From Nitrospirales bacterium (GTDB lineage Bacteria; Nitrospirota; Nitrospiria; Nitrospirales; UBA8639), in contig BQIW01000010.1 of the NCBI GenBank assembly GCA_021604105.1, positions 1-64,000 of the forward strand: a stretch of DNA of 64,000 bases, in the 5' to 3' direction. The number at the start of each line of letters is the position of its first letter. The first letter of the stretch is position 1. Under the pieces are notes generated by a model. The model was not told the origin of the DNA, ran no database searches, and was given only the letters and a program-made list of their open reading frames with translations. The position numbers and the translations under genes were made by a program. Positions 19,157 to 28,556 of the stretch are shown one piece after another.

Positions 19157-21310
19157 ATGAATCAAACTCGTACGTTGACGGAAGAATTTCGAAATCTATC
19201 TGAGTTAGCTCAAAATGTGTGGTGGAGTTGGTCTCCTGAAGGCCGGGCCGTCTTTTCTTATATCGACCCCACACTCTGGCGTCTGACCTATCACGATCCC
19301 ATTAAGCAGTTGCAGAAGATTGCCTCTGATCGGTTAGAGGCTCTTGGACAAGATGTGGTGTTTCTTTCTCTGTATCGTGAGGCCATGAAGGCGTTTCATG
19401 TCTATATGGAGGCCAAGGGGCACTGGTTTGGGCGAACGTATCCTCAGTGGCAGGATCGCACCATTGCCTATTTTTCGGCAGAATTTGGATTGCATCGTTC
19501 CGTTCCCCTCTATAGCGGGGGACTGGGGATTCTGGCTGGTGATCATCTCAAAGAGGCGAGTGATCTGGGAGTACCGCTGGTGGCTGTCGGATTTATGTAT
19601 AGCCAAGCCTATTTTCGACAGGTCGTGGATACCAATGGTTGGCAGGAGGCTGTGTATGATTCCGTCGATCCGATGATGATGCCGATTGAGTTGGCGCGGA
19701 CACCGGCCGGGGATTTGGCGAAGGTTCAAGTCCAATTGGGTTCCCGAATGGTCGCGTGTGTGATCTGGCAGATCCAAGTGGGCCGGGTTTCGCTGTATCT
19801 TTTGGATACCGATACACCGGAAAACTCACCAGAGGATCGTCATCTGACTGCCAGGCTCTATGGAGGAGATCATCGCACACGGCTTTGTCAGGAGTTGTTA
19901 TTGGGCATCGGCGGTGTCCGGGCGTTACGTGCCGTGGGACGTGACCCTCATGTGTGGCATGCCAATGAAGGACATCCGGCTTTTTTTCTAATTGAACGGA
20001 TCCGGGAACATCTCCATCAAGGGTTATCCTTGTCGGAGGCAGCCGCTCAGGTTCGCCAGAGTACGGTCTTTACAACCCATACGCCGGTTCCTGCCGGGCA
20101 TGATGTCTTTTCGGTTGACCTGATTCGTGAGCATTGTCAATGGTGGTGGGAAGAGGTCGGACTGAAGCCGGAAGATTTTATGGCGTTGGGGCGTCATCCG
20201 GAATTATCAACGGATCAATTTCATATGACGACATTGCCTATACGTCTAGCCTCATTCATTAATGGTGTGAGCAAGGAACACGAACAGGTTTCAAAAAAAA
20301 TGTTTCACATTTTGTGGCCGGAACGACCGCTGCAGGACGTGCCTATTCACAGCGTCACCAATGGGGTGCATGTCCCCACGTGGGTTGCCCAGGAAATGGA
20401 TGTGTTGTATCAGAAATATCTTGGCTCTGACTGGCGGGAACGGTGTGACGATTCGACCATGTGGCAGCGCATAAAAGAGGTGCCGAATGAGGAAATATGG
20501 GAGGTCCGGCAATTTTTAAAACGAAAGTTGTTGACGTTTATCAGGCAGCGGGCCCGGATGGGATGGATGGATGGGACGATGGAGCCTATCCAAGTGTTGG
20601 CGAGTGGTGCATTTCTTGAGCCGCATTCAATGACTCTGGGCTTTGCGAGGCGATTTGCCTCCTATAAACGGGCCACGTTGTTGTTTTCAGATCTGGACCG
20701 GCTGAAACAGATTCTGTTGAATCCATGGCGGCCGGTTCAAATTATCTTTGCTGGAAAATCTCATCCCGCCGACCAGGCAGGCCGCGAACTCATTCATCGT
20801 ATTTATCAATTTGCCAAAGCACATCATTTGGGTGGCCATATTGCCTTTGTCGAAGATTACGACATGCATGTGGCCAAATATTTGGTGCAAGGGGTCGATG
20901 TCTGGCTCAATAATCCTCGCCCGCCGTTGGAGGCGAGCGGGACAAGCGGCCAGAAAGCCGCCTTAAATGGCGTGCCCAATTTGAGCGTGTTAGATGGGTG
21001 GTGGAAAGAAGGCTATGATGGAAGCAATGGCTGGGCCGTGCCTCTCCCCGAAGAACCACTTGGCGATTGGGCCCAGGATGACCTGGATATGGTCGGCCTT
21101 TACACCAAACTTGAAAACGAGGTGATTCCGCTGTATTACGACCGTGGTGTTGATGGCATTCCACACGGGTGGTGCACCGTCGTCAAAAATTCCATTCGGA
21201 CATCGGCTCCAAGGTTCAGTGCCCGTCGCATGCTCAAAGAATACGTGAAGCGTGCCTATACCCCGTTGTTTTCAGAGACAGGAAAGGCGCGAGGCGAAAA
21301 GCTGGCCTGA
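19157..21310 (+). CDS. glgP: Alpha-glucan phosphorylase (GT35)
   Basis: LSELAQNVWWSWSPEGRAVF; YFSAEFGLHRSVPLYSGGLGILAGDHLKEASDLGVPLV; NNPRPPLEASGTSGQKAALNGVPNLSVLDGWW. Confidence 0.93.
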   Translation: MNQTRTLTEEFRNLSELAQNVWWSWSPEGRAVFSYIDPTLWRLTYHDPIKQLQKIASDRLEALGQDVVFLSLYREAMKAFHVYMEAKGHWFGRTYPQWQDRTIAYFSAEFGLHRSVPLYSGGLGILAGDHLKEASDLGVPLVAVGFMYSQAYFRQVVDTNGWQEAVYDSVDPMMMPIELARTPAGDLAKVQVQLGSRMVACVIWQIQVGRVSLYLLDTDTPENSPEDRHLTARLYGGDHRTRLCQELLLGIGGVRALRAVGRDPHVWHANEGHPAFFLIERIREHLHQGLSLSEAAAQVRQSTVFTTHTPVPAGHDVFSVDLIREHCQWWWEEVGLKPEDFMALGRHPELSTDQFHMTTLPIRLASFINGVSKEHEQVSKKMFHILWPERPLQDVPIHSVTNGVHVPTWVAQEMDVLYQKYLGSDWRERCDDSTMWQRIKEVPNEEIWEVRQFLKRKLLTFIRQRARMGWMDGTMEPIQVLASGAFLEPHSMTLGFARRFASYKRATLLFSDLDRLKQILLNPWRPVQIIFAGKSHPADQAGRELIHRIYQFAKAHHLGGHIAFVEDYDMHVAKYLVQGVDVWLNNPRPPLEASGTSGQKAALNGVPNLSVLDGWWKEGYDGSNGWAVPLPEEPLGDWAQDDLDMVGLYTKLENEVIPLYYDRGVDGIPHGWCTVVKNSIRTSAPRFSARRMLKEYVKRAYTPLFSETGKARGEKLA

Positions 21311-21573
21311 ATCCCTCAGCGTGCTCTATACGTTTTCGGCTCATGTGCCATAGGCTGAATCTTTGCTCAGAAGGTCATGGTGTATCCCATCTCAGAGTTG
21401 TACCTTCTGCCATGCAGTGATACCATCGATTTACGTATGGTGCGCCATTCCCTGTTTCATCGGTTTCTCCTCGAGCGATATGCGTTTCCCTTCCAGCCTT
21501 ATTCATGCCGTAAACAAGGGTCGATGTCTATTCAGCGAAGAACGGAACGCACCATGAGCCGGCGAGGTCCACT

Positions 21574-21999
21574 ATGAAAGTTTTACGAATATTGATCCTG
21601 CTAGGTATTGTATTTGGATTGGGTTATTACACGGGGCAAAAACCGGACGTTGTGAAACAGCGATTGCGGGACCTGTCGGGACAAGTTCTGGAGAATACGA
21701 TCGGATTTGATCAGAAGACCAACTTGCAGCGACAAATGCTGGCAGCAAAAGATGGCTTTTTGGAAGGCCGAGCGTATTTGTTAGATCATGATTTCAAAGA
21801 AGCTTCAGACGAATTTAAGCGTGCCCTTCACCATTTAGATCAAGCGGTGGAGTTGGACCCTCAAGGACCCATGGCCCAAAAAATCCAAATCGTTAAACAG
21901 AAGATTCAAGAGGCCCAGCAAAGTCTGGCCAAAGGCCATAGCCTTCCTCCTCACTTGTTGGACGACCTTCGTCAAGAGTTGCAATCGATTATGCCTTGA
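21574..21999 (+). CDS. Small membrane-anchored hypothetical protein (TPR-like)
   Basis: 141 aa. N-terminal TM VLRILILLGIVFGLGYYTGQKPDVV then helical region AYLLDHDFKEASDEFKRALHHLDQAVELDPQGP. Confidence 0.65.
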   Translation: MKVLRILILLGIVFGLGYYTGQKPDVVKQRLRDLSGQVLENTIGFDQKTNLQRQMLAAKDGFLEGRAYLLDHDFKEASDEFKRALHHLDQAVELDPQGPMAQKIQIVKQKIQEAQQSLAKGHSLPPHLLDDLRQELQSIMP

Positions 22000-22158
22000 T
22001 CAAGCCATTTCAATAGCCCGCCCGCCGCCATTTGTGTTCTTTGTTATTTCAGCCCCCTCATAATTCGGGATTTGTCCAGTTCCCATCGTCTTTTCGATGA
22101 TACCATATGTGGAATTGATGAGTCTGGCGGGAAGGCGTGATAGATTCATCTCATAAAA

Positions 22159-22192
22159 AGACCCCTCAATTGTCTAGACAATTGAGGGGTCT
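22159..22192. terminator. Bidirectional terminator-like perfect palindrome between convergent genes
   Basis: AGACCCCTCAATTGTCTAGACAATTGAGGGGTCT is a perfect 34-bp palindrome preceded by AAAA, lying between the + gene ending at 21999 and the - gene ending at 22226. Confidence 0.8.
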
Positions 22193-22225
22193 GGTATATT
22201 CACAACCCTGAAGGCTTAAACAGGA

Positions 22226-23098
22226 TTAAGCCGTGACAGCCTGTTTCTTCCATGCGGCCAACATGCGTTCGATGCGTAAACGAACCACCAAATCAGGATC
22301 TTTCATCAAGGGTTTGATCGCCTCACGGCCACGTGGATCACCAATTTTTTCTAGTGCGGCTGCCGACGAGAGTCGAATGAACCAGTCGGGGTCTTGCAAT
22401 CGCTCGATCAATAAATCAACGCTACTGGCATCCTTAATCTCGCCTAGAGCCAGAATGGCCTGTTTTCTAATCACTTCATCTTGATTCTTGAGGCATTCGA
22501 GTAATCGTCCAACAGCGGGTTGCCCGAGTTCTGCGAGTGCCCAGGTCGCATCGTCTTTAAATTCATCATTGTGAAGCATCGAAATTAAGGGATCGAGAAC
22601 TCGTTCATCGTTAATCTTCCCCAATACTTTGATCACGGATTTTCGCGCATCGTAGTCTCGTATATAGCGGAGTAGCAGGTCCACGGCTGGTGACCCAATC
22701 ATGGCAATGGCTTCAACTGCGGCCTCCCGAACCTGCCAATCACCGTCGCGAAGACACCGGACGAGGGGCTCGACACAGCGTTCATCTCCCATTTCGCCGA
22801 GGGTAATCACTGCTTCGCGTCGGACGACCCATTCTGAGTCATTCAAAAGATCGATTTGGATATCGATTTCATCTTTGACCTGTTCCTCGACCAATTCCTC
22901 TTCTTGTTCTGTGTTTTCCTCGGTTTCAGCTGAGGCGACGGTGTCGGCAGTTTCTTCCTCTGCTTCTGCCGTAATCGCTTCTGAGACTTCATCCACCTGT
23001 TCGTCTTGAGGCAGGGTTGTTTTGCCTTCTAACGATACAAACTCCTCTGTTTGATCTGAAAATGCATCATCGATATTTTTTTGGTCGTCTTGCATCAC
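22226..23098 (-). CDS. HEAT-repeat (PBS-lyase-like) protein
   Basis: Repeated DSEWVVRREAVITLGEMGDERCVEPLVRCLRDGDWQVREAAVEAIAMIGSPAV... units. Acidic N-terminal tail. Confidence 0.88.
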   Translation of the reverse strand: MMQDDQKNIDDAFSDQTEEFVSLEGKTTLPQDEQVDEVSEAITAEAEEETADTVASAETEENTEQEEELVEEQVKDEIDIQIDLLNDSEWVVRREAVITLGEMGDERCVEPLVRCLRDGDWQVREAAVEAIAMIGSPAVDLLLRYIRDYDARKSVIKVLGKINDERVLDPLISMLHNDEFKDDATWALAELGQPAVGRLLECLKNQDEVIRKQAILALGEIKDASSVDLLIERLQDPDWFIRLSSAAALEKIGDPRGREAIKPLMKDPDLVVRLRIERMLAAWKKQAVTA

Positions 23099-23139
23099 TC
23101 AATTCCTCCACATTCGCTGCAGGGTCGATCAGCAGAACA

Positions 23140-23340
23140 TTAGGCCTCTGCCACGATTTTTGATTTTCGGTGTTCCTCTCGCTGTTTGGCAGTCCGGACC
23201 TTCCGTTGTACCCGTCGTAATCGTTTTCGTAATGACCGGATGGTTGAATCTCCCTCAGGATTGTCGCTATCGGCTAGGGATTTCGTGACTTTGGCTTTTA
23301 GGGATTTTGCATCCTCCTGAAGTGATCGTCGTTTGGCCAT
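23140..23340 (-). CDS. Small basic hypothetical protein
   Basis: 66 aa MAKRRSLQEDAKSLKAKVTKSLADSDNPEGDSTIRSLRKRLRRVQRKVRTAKQREEHRKSKIVAEA. Highly charged, Met start, not overlapped by a better ORF. Confidence 0.6.
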   Translation of the reverse strand: MAKRRSLQEDAKSLKAKVTKSLADSDNPEGDSTIRSLRKRLRRVQRKVRTAKQREEHRKSKIVAEA

Positions 23341-23484
23341 ATGATTATGCTCTCCTTACACGAAAAAATTGTTTGACGAATAGTGGCATGGTTTTCTTCT
23401 ACCAGATTGAGTCTAGTCAAGGGATTTGAATGGTGTCAACGGGGAACCATGATTATTGGGAGAGGGGTAGGTTCTTCGCAAAAA

Positions 23485-23517
23485 AAACCCCCGCCGGGCT
23501 GACCCAGCGGAGGTTTT
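23485..23517 (-). terminator. Rho-independent terminator for the cytochrome c gene
   Basis: AAACCCCCGCCGGGCTGACCCAGCGGAGGTTTTT stem-loop with T tract, just downstream of 23544 on the minus strand. Confidence 0.7.
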
Positions 23518-23543
23518 TAAGAAGATAACTATTACTACTTGTA

Positions 23544-24005
23544 CTACTTCTTGCAGAAACTTCTTTCGTACGCAATGATCTTCCAAGCGTCTTCTTCACT
23601 GATAGTGGCTGGGACCAAAGGAACCATCCCTGTGCCCGGGCTACCATTCTTGATGACCCACATGAGTTCGCCATCTTTCCGTTTCTTGTGGAATTTGCAA
23701 TTGGTGAAATCGCGTGGACCTGGGGTTAAGACGGCCCCTGCCGGACCCTGGCCATCGCCTGCTTTGCCGTGACAGTTGATGCAGGTCCCTTTCCCCTCAT
23801 ACAAAGCTTTCCCTTCTGCCACAATTTCGGCCGGAGCATCTTTTGCTTTTTTGTACAAGGGAGATTTGTCCTTTTTGGCTGCAGAGCGTTTATCAGCTGG
23901 AACACGGGCTTTAAGCGGATCCTTCTCCGGTCCCGCAATGGCCATGCCGGTTGTCATAAACATCGCGGCCGTTAAGAAACCAAGCACTTTCATCGAAAAC
24001 GTCAT
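23544..24005 (-). CDS. Class I (mono-heme) cytochrome c
   Basis: Signal peptide VLGFLTAAMFMTTGMAIAG; CINCH heme motif in GKALYEGKGTCINCHGKAGDGQGPAG; distal Met region GSPGTGMVPL. Confidence 0.9.
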   Translation of the reverse strand: MTFSMKVLGFLTAAMFMTTGMAIAGPEKDPLKARVPADKRSAAKKDKSPLYKKAKDAPAEIVAEGKALYEGKGTCINCHGKAGDGQGPAGAVLTPGPRDFTNCKFHKKRKDGELMWVIKNGSPGTGMVPLVPATISEEDAWKIIAYERSFCKK

Positions 24006-24548
24006 GTAAGCCTCCTAGGTTAACAGAGTTGATGAGTCCATAAAAAAGCATGGGGATCCATAATCGCTTCCCCTTTTTTCCCTCTTTTTAAAGTGGTGTC
24101 GCTTGAGTGTCCTACCCTATTTTCTTAAGCATAGGCTAACTTTAAGCCACTCAAACTTCGTCATCATATCAATCAGTTTTTTGGCCTGTCAAGAATGTGA
24201 AACAGTGTTGGGGGGGGATATAAATTGACGACACGCCCCTGAACGGCCTAGGCATAAAGGCTGGAGGGAACAATCTCACGGGTTCTTTGGAAAAGGGATT
24301 GGAAAAGCGCACGGTGTTCCCAAAGAACCCCGGAAGGATCGGACTTTCAATTGAGAAATCCCATATAAACATTCCATCGCGGGTCAAGAGGGATGGATTC
24401 ACTCGAAGATTTGAGAGAGGTGCAATAATCCAGTTCTGGGTTTTTTTAGGCTTTATCCGGAAAATAGGGCGATTTGCGAATTGATGGAAATTTTGAAGGA
24501 CTTGAGGAGGGAAGATTATGTGGAGCCCTGGGTGTTCGTGTTGTGCAG

Positions 24549-25478
24549 TCAGGGCTTCAAGCGAATGTCTCGGACCACTTGGCCTGGCTTTCCAAATGGA
24601 CCTTGTGGTTCGCCATTAAGGCGGATGACCACACCGGCCGCGTTTCCTAGCGTGAGCAAGTATTGTGTGTTTGCCTTCCATGTGCTCTTTTGTCCGGGTT
24701 GTAATAAGGCCTCATGCGGAGCCTGATCGTCGGACTGCACCACCACCCAGGTCAGTTGTGTGGCTTCGATTTCTAGGACCAGCGTTTCATCGGATCCCGT
24801 GGTTTTCTCAGGAACGGGGGAAGGGGAAATGGGGCGGGGTTCAGGGGGTAGTGGTAAAGGTGTGATGCTTGTTGGAGGAGGAGAAGTGACCTGTTCCTCA
24901 TTGGGGACAGGGGCTTCTGATGAAACACGGTCGGGTAATTCTGTTATTGGAGGTGGGGGCTGAAGTAGGGCTTCTTTTTGACTCTCCTTAATTGGTAAAA
25001 GGGGTTCGGATTCAGGCATTGGTGAAAGGGGTTCCTGCTGTTCGGGTAGCAGATAAAAGAGAACTCCGCCGATGGCTAGAAAAAGAATGACAACAAAATT
25101 CCAATTGAATCGTTTACGATGGGCGGCTTGTAAGGTGACTTGGATGTGTTGTTGTTCTTCTTGGGTGCGATCATAGAAATTGCTGGAAGAGGTAAGGAAA
25201 AGCTGAATGGCATTCTCTTCATCCAGTCCCAACGAACGTGCATACGACCGAACGAATCCTTTCACGAACACTTTGGCCGGTAGGCTTGCGAAATCCTCTT
25301 CCTCAAGTGCTTGAAGGTGGTGCTGTTGTATGCGGGTTCTGGAAGCGATTTGCTCCAAAGATAAACGTTGTCGTTCCCGGGTCTGTCGGAATAATCCACC
25401 AAGAGTGTCCATGGCGTCATCCTGAATGGGAAAGGTCTTTCCGGTATTCATGTTGATTGACTTGTCATGGGAAGGCAC
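24549..25478 (-). CDS. RodZ-like protein: HTH (Xre) + TM + DUF4115-like C-terminus
   Basis: LGGLFRQTRERQRLSLEQIASRTRIQQHHLQALEEEDFASLPAKVFVKGFVRSYARSLGLDE; TM FVVILFLAIGGVLFYLL; proline-rich linker; C-terminal TQLTWVVVQSDDQ...LNGEPQGPFGKPGQVVRDIRL. Confidence 0.88.
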   Translation of the reverse strand: MPSHDKSINMNTGKTFPIQDDAMDTLGGLFRQTRERQRLSLEQIASRTRIQQHHLQALEEEDFASLPAKVFVKGFVRSYARSLGLDEENAIQLFLTSSSNFYDRTQEEQQHIQVTLQAAHRKRFNWNFVVILFLAIGGVLFYLLPEQQEPLSPMPESEPLLPIKESQKEALLQPPPPITELPDRVSSEAPVPNEEQVTSPPPTSITPLPLPPEPRPISPSPVPEKTTGSDETLVLEIEATQLTWVVVQSDDQAPHEALLQPGQKSTWKANTQYLLTLGNAAGVVIRLNGEPQGPFGKPGQVVRDIRLKP

Positions 25479-25516
25479 ACGTTATGTAAAAGGTGTGCGT
25501 ATCGAAATCCTGAGGC

Positions 25517-26431
25517 CTATGACAAATCCTCAAAATGAGTCAGATGTTTAAAGGATGTAAATCGGTTGTCAATTTCTTCACGGGTTAAATGCCGAAGTCG
25601 GTCCAGACTAAATTCCTCCACATTGAAGGACGCCATGACACTTCCAAAAATAATGGCCTGTCGAAGCCCGGCTTGTGAATAATTCTCCGTAGCAGAAAGA
25701 TACCCCATAAAGCCGCCGGCAAAGGTGTCGCCTGCGCCGGTTGGATCTTTTACCGCTTCCAGCGGATAGGCTGGAGCCCCGAAAATTTCCTGCTGATGAA
25801 ACATCAAGACGCCATATTCTCCTCGTTTAATAATCAGGGTTTTGGGGCCACGGGATAAGATCCGTTTCGCCACCTGTACGAGATTTGCGTCATTACCTAG
25901 TGCACGGGCCTCCCCGTCATTAATGACGAGGATATCGATATGTTCAAGGACTTTCCATAACGCTTCCCTTTTTCCCTCAATCCAAAAGTTCATGGTATCG
26001 CATGCCACGATCGATGGCCGCTTCACTTGATTCAGGACATCCAGTTGTAATTCTGGATCGATGTTGCCCAGAAACAAGGCGGACGGCGTGGTATAGCTGT
26101 CGGGAATTTTCGGTCGAAATGTTTCTAGAACATTGAGATGGGTTTCCAGAGTTTGAGCTTCGTTGAGTTGATAGGAATATTCTCCACGCCACCGAAAAGT
26201 TTTTCCAGCCCGTTTCTCTAATCCGTCCAGATTGATGCCTCGACTGTGCAGGAATTCAAGGTGTTCTGTTGGAAAGTCCTCACCAACGACCGCAATGAGA
26301 TTCACATCTGTAAAAAAACTGGCCGAAGTGGAAAAATACGTGGCGGATCCTCCAAGCACATTCGAGGCTTCGCCAAATGGCGTTCGTACAGAATCAAAAG
26401 CAACGGATCCGACTACTAATAAATTACCCAT
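25517..26431 (-). CDS. PfkB-family carbohydrate/nucleoside kinase
   Basis: LVVGSVAFDSVRTPFGEASNVLGGSATYFSTSAS and DPTGAGDTFAGGFMGYL (PfkB signature). Confidence 0.9.
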   Translation of the reverse strand: MGNLLVVGSVAFDSVRTPFGEASNVLGGSATYFSTSASFFTDVNLIAVVGEDFPTEHLEFLHSRGINLDGLEKRAGKTFRWRGEYSYQLNEAQTLETHLNVLETFRPKIPDSYTTPSALFLGNIDPELQLDVLNQVKRPSIVACDTMNFWIEGKREALWKVLEHIDILVINDGEARALGNDANLVQVAKRILSRGPKTLIIKRGEYGVLMFHQQEIFGAPAYPLEAVKDPTGAGDTFAGGFMGYLSATENYSQAGLRQAIIFGSVMASFNVEEFSLDRLRHLTREEIDNRFTSFKHLTHFEDLS

Positions 26432-26436
26432 AATGA

Positions 26437-27357
26437 TTAGGCCCTTTTTTTGGTGTGTAAGGTGGTCGATAATAAATGACGCCGTAACAGAAGCTGATAC
26501 CGCTTTCGCAAAATCGGACCGATTCGATTAAGCGGCGTGATAACGGCGTGATCTAATGCGGTCTGACAGGAGCAAGACTCAAGGTCTTTTGCAAGTGCTA
26601 ACGCGTGCCGTAGGACGATTTTAGCAGTTTCGACGTTTTGACGCATGATCGATAGGATGGCACCAACGGAAACGGCGTCTTCCGTCTCGTGCCAGCAATC
26701 ATAATCCGTGACCAGCGCCAGTGTGGCATAGCATATTTCGGCCTCACGAGCCAATTTCGCTTCAGGAATATTTGTCATTCCGATGACATCAACGCCCCAT
26801 TGCCGATAGAGAAACGATTCTGCTCGACTGGAGAATTGTGGTCCTTCTATGCACAGGTATGTTCCCGGACGGTGCATCCTGACGGAGACTCCCAGGCTAG
26901 CCTTTTCCAGCACACTCGATAAGGTCCTACATATGGGGTCTGCAAAAGCCACATGTGTGACAATTCCCTGGTCGAAGAACGTGTTGGCACGTTGAGTGGT
27001 TCGGTCAATGAATTGATCAGGAAGGACAAAATCTCCCGGTCGAATGGATTCCTTCATGCTTCCCACCGCGCTGATGGAAAATATTCGTGTCACACCCAGG
27101 GCTTTGAGGGCATGAATGTTCGCGCGATAATTTATGGCGGAAGGAAGTGTGCGGTGTCCTCGACCGTGGCGAGCCAAAAAGGCGACGCGCATGCCCTCAA
27201 AGGTTCCCAAAATAATGGCGTCCGAAGGTTTCCCAAACGGGGTGGCCACCCGGACTTCTTTGAGGTTGGTGAACCCTTCCATTTCATACAGTCCACTGCC
27301 TCCGATAATCCCGATTTGGGCCTGTTGGGGACGTAAAGATGGTCGTTTAGTCTTCAC
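26437..27357 (-). CDS. mtnP: S-methyl-5'-thioadenosine phosphorylase
   Basis: IGIIGGSGLYEMEGF; FLARHGRGHRTLPSAINYRANIHALKALGVTRIFSISAVGSM; GTYLCIEGPQFSSRAES; VIGMTNIPEAKLAREAEICYATLALVTDYDCW. Confidence 0.93.
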   Translation of the reverse strand: MKTKRPSLRPQQAQIGIIGGSGLYEMEGFTNLKEVRVATPFGKPSDAIILGTFEGMRVAFLARHGRGHRTLPSAINYRANIHALKALGVTRIFSISAVGSMKESIRPGDFVLPDQFIDRTTQRANTFFDQGIVTHVAFADPICRTLSSVLEKASLGVSVRMHRPGTYLCIEGPQFSSRAESFLYRQWGVDVIGMTNIPEAKLAREAEICYATLALVTDYDCWHETEDAVSVGAILSIMRQNVETAKIVLRHALALAKDLESCSCQTALDHAVITPLNRIGPILRKRYQLLLRRHLLSTTLHTKKRA

Positions 27358-27535
27358 TTACTCGTTCTCCGTCATGTAAGAAGGTCTCTCTGATTAAAGA
27401 GGCAAGACATGTGGTTTTGGGGGCATGCTAATTTGAGCCGAACTAATGGAGAGTCTTTCCTGACTCATCGGACTGAAATTTTTGGGATTGTATCATGAAT
27501 GGTCCTGTATGGTTAACCAGACGATAGGGTTGATT

Positions 27536-28543
27536 TTAATGGGACGTTGCTTCCGTAGGAAATGGTAAATTTACGAAGGTGTGCAGAAATTGATTGATGT
27601 GGTGCACAATTTTAGTAGCCGCTCGATCAGGGATGTCGGACTCTTCCAATGTCATCCACTGGATCGCGGATTCCTTCTGAAACCACGTCATTTGTCGTTT
27701 GGCGAAGTGACGCGTATCGCGTTTTAATAATCGTACAGCCTCTTTATAGGAATATTCTCCCGCTAAATACCCTGAAAACTGTCGATAGCCTAGCCCTTTC
27801 ATAGATCCGAGTTCTCGAGAAAATCCATGATTCAGGAGGGATTGCGTTTCTTCCACAAGCCCTTTCTGGATTTCCCATTCCACGCGGGTTTCTATTCGTT
27901 GATAGAGGGCCTGGCGTTCCATGGTGAGTCCAATCCATAAGGATGGATACGGAGCATCGTCAAAACGGTGTTGCTGCTGTAAAACCGATAGGGGCGTCCC
28001 AAGAATGCGGTACACTTCCAGTGCCCGCTGGACCTTGTGCTGATCATTGGGATGAAGCCGTTGCGCGAGTTCGGGATCCACCTGTTGTAGCTTTTGGTAT
28101 AGAGAAGCAGGTCCCTGAATTTTGGCTTCTTGTGCTAATTCACTCCGAATCAGCGGATTAGCCGGTGGACCAGGACAGAGGCCTCGTAAGAGAGCTCGGA
28201 TATAGAATCCGGTACCTCCGATGACAAGGGGCAGGAGGCCCTGACGATGCAGGCGAGCAATGTCTTGGGTGGCGTAACGCCTAAAATCACCTGCGTTAAA
28301 GGATTGGTTGGGATCGACGAGATCGATTAAGCGATGAGGAATATTTTGTCGTTCGCCTAATGAGGGTTTGTCCGTGCCGATGTCCATGCCACGATAAACC
28401 TGTCGGGAATCTGCGGTTAAAATTTCCGTGTTGAGCATTTTAGCGATTTCAATTCCAATGCGACTTTTCCCGATGGCGGTGGGTCCCACAATGGCGACGA
28501 TGGGTTTCCATGTTGAGATGATGTCGGCCTGTTTCATGAACAA
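27536..28543 (-). CDS. miaA: tRNA dimethylallyltransferase
   Basis: IVAIVGPTAIGKSRIGIEIAKMLNTEILTADSRQVYRGMDIGTDKPS; LVIGGTGFYIRALLRG; KRDTRHFAKRQMTWFQK. Confidence 0.95.
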   Translation of the reverse strand: MFMKQADIISTWKPIVAIVGPTAIGKSRIGIEIAKMLNTEILTADSRQVYRGMDIGTDKPSLGERQNIPHRLIDLVDPNQSFNAGDFRRYATQDIARLHRQGLLPLVIGGTGFYIRALLRGLCPGPPANPLIRSELAQEAKIQGPASLYQKLQQVDPELAQRLHPNDQHKVQRALEVYRILGTPLSVLQQQHRFDDAPYPSLWIGLTMERQALYQRIETRVEWEIQKGLVEETQSLLNHGFSRELGSMKGLGYRQFSGYLAGEYSYKEAVRLLKRDTRHFAKRQMTWFQKESAIQWMTLEESDIPDRAATKIVHHINQFLHTFVNLPFPTEATSH

Positions 28544-28556
28544 TCAGCGAACAGTC

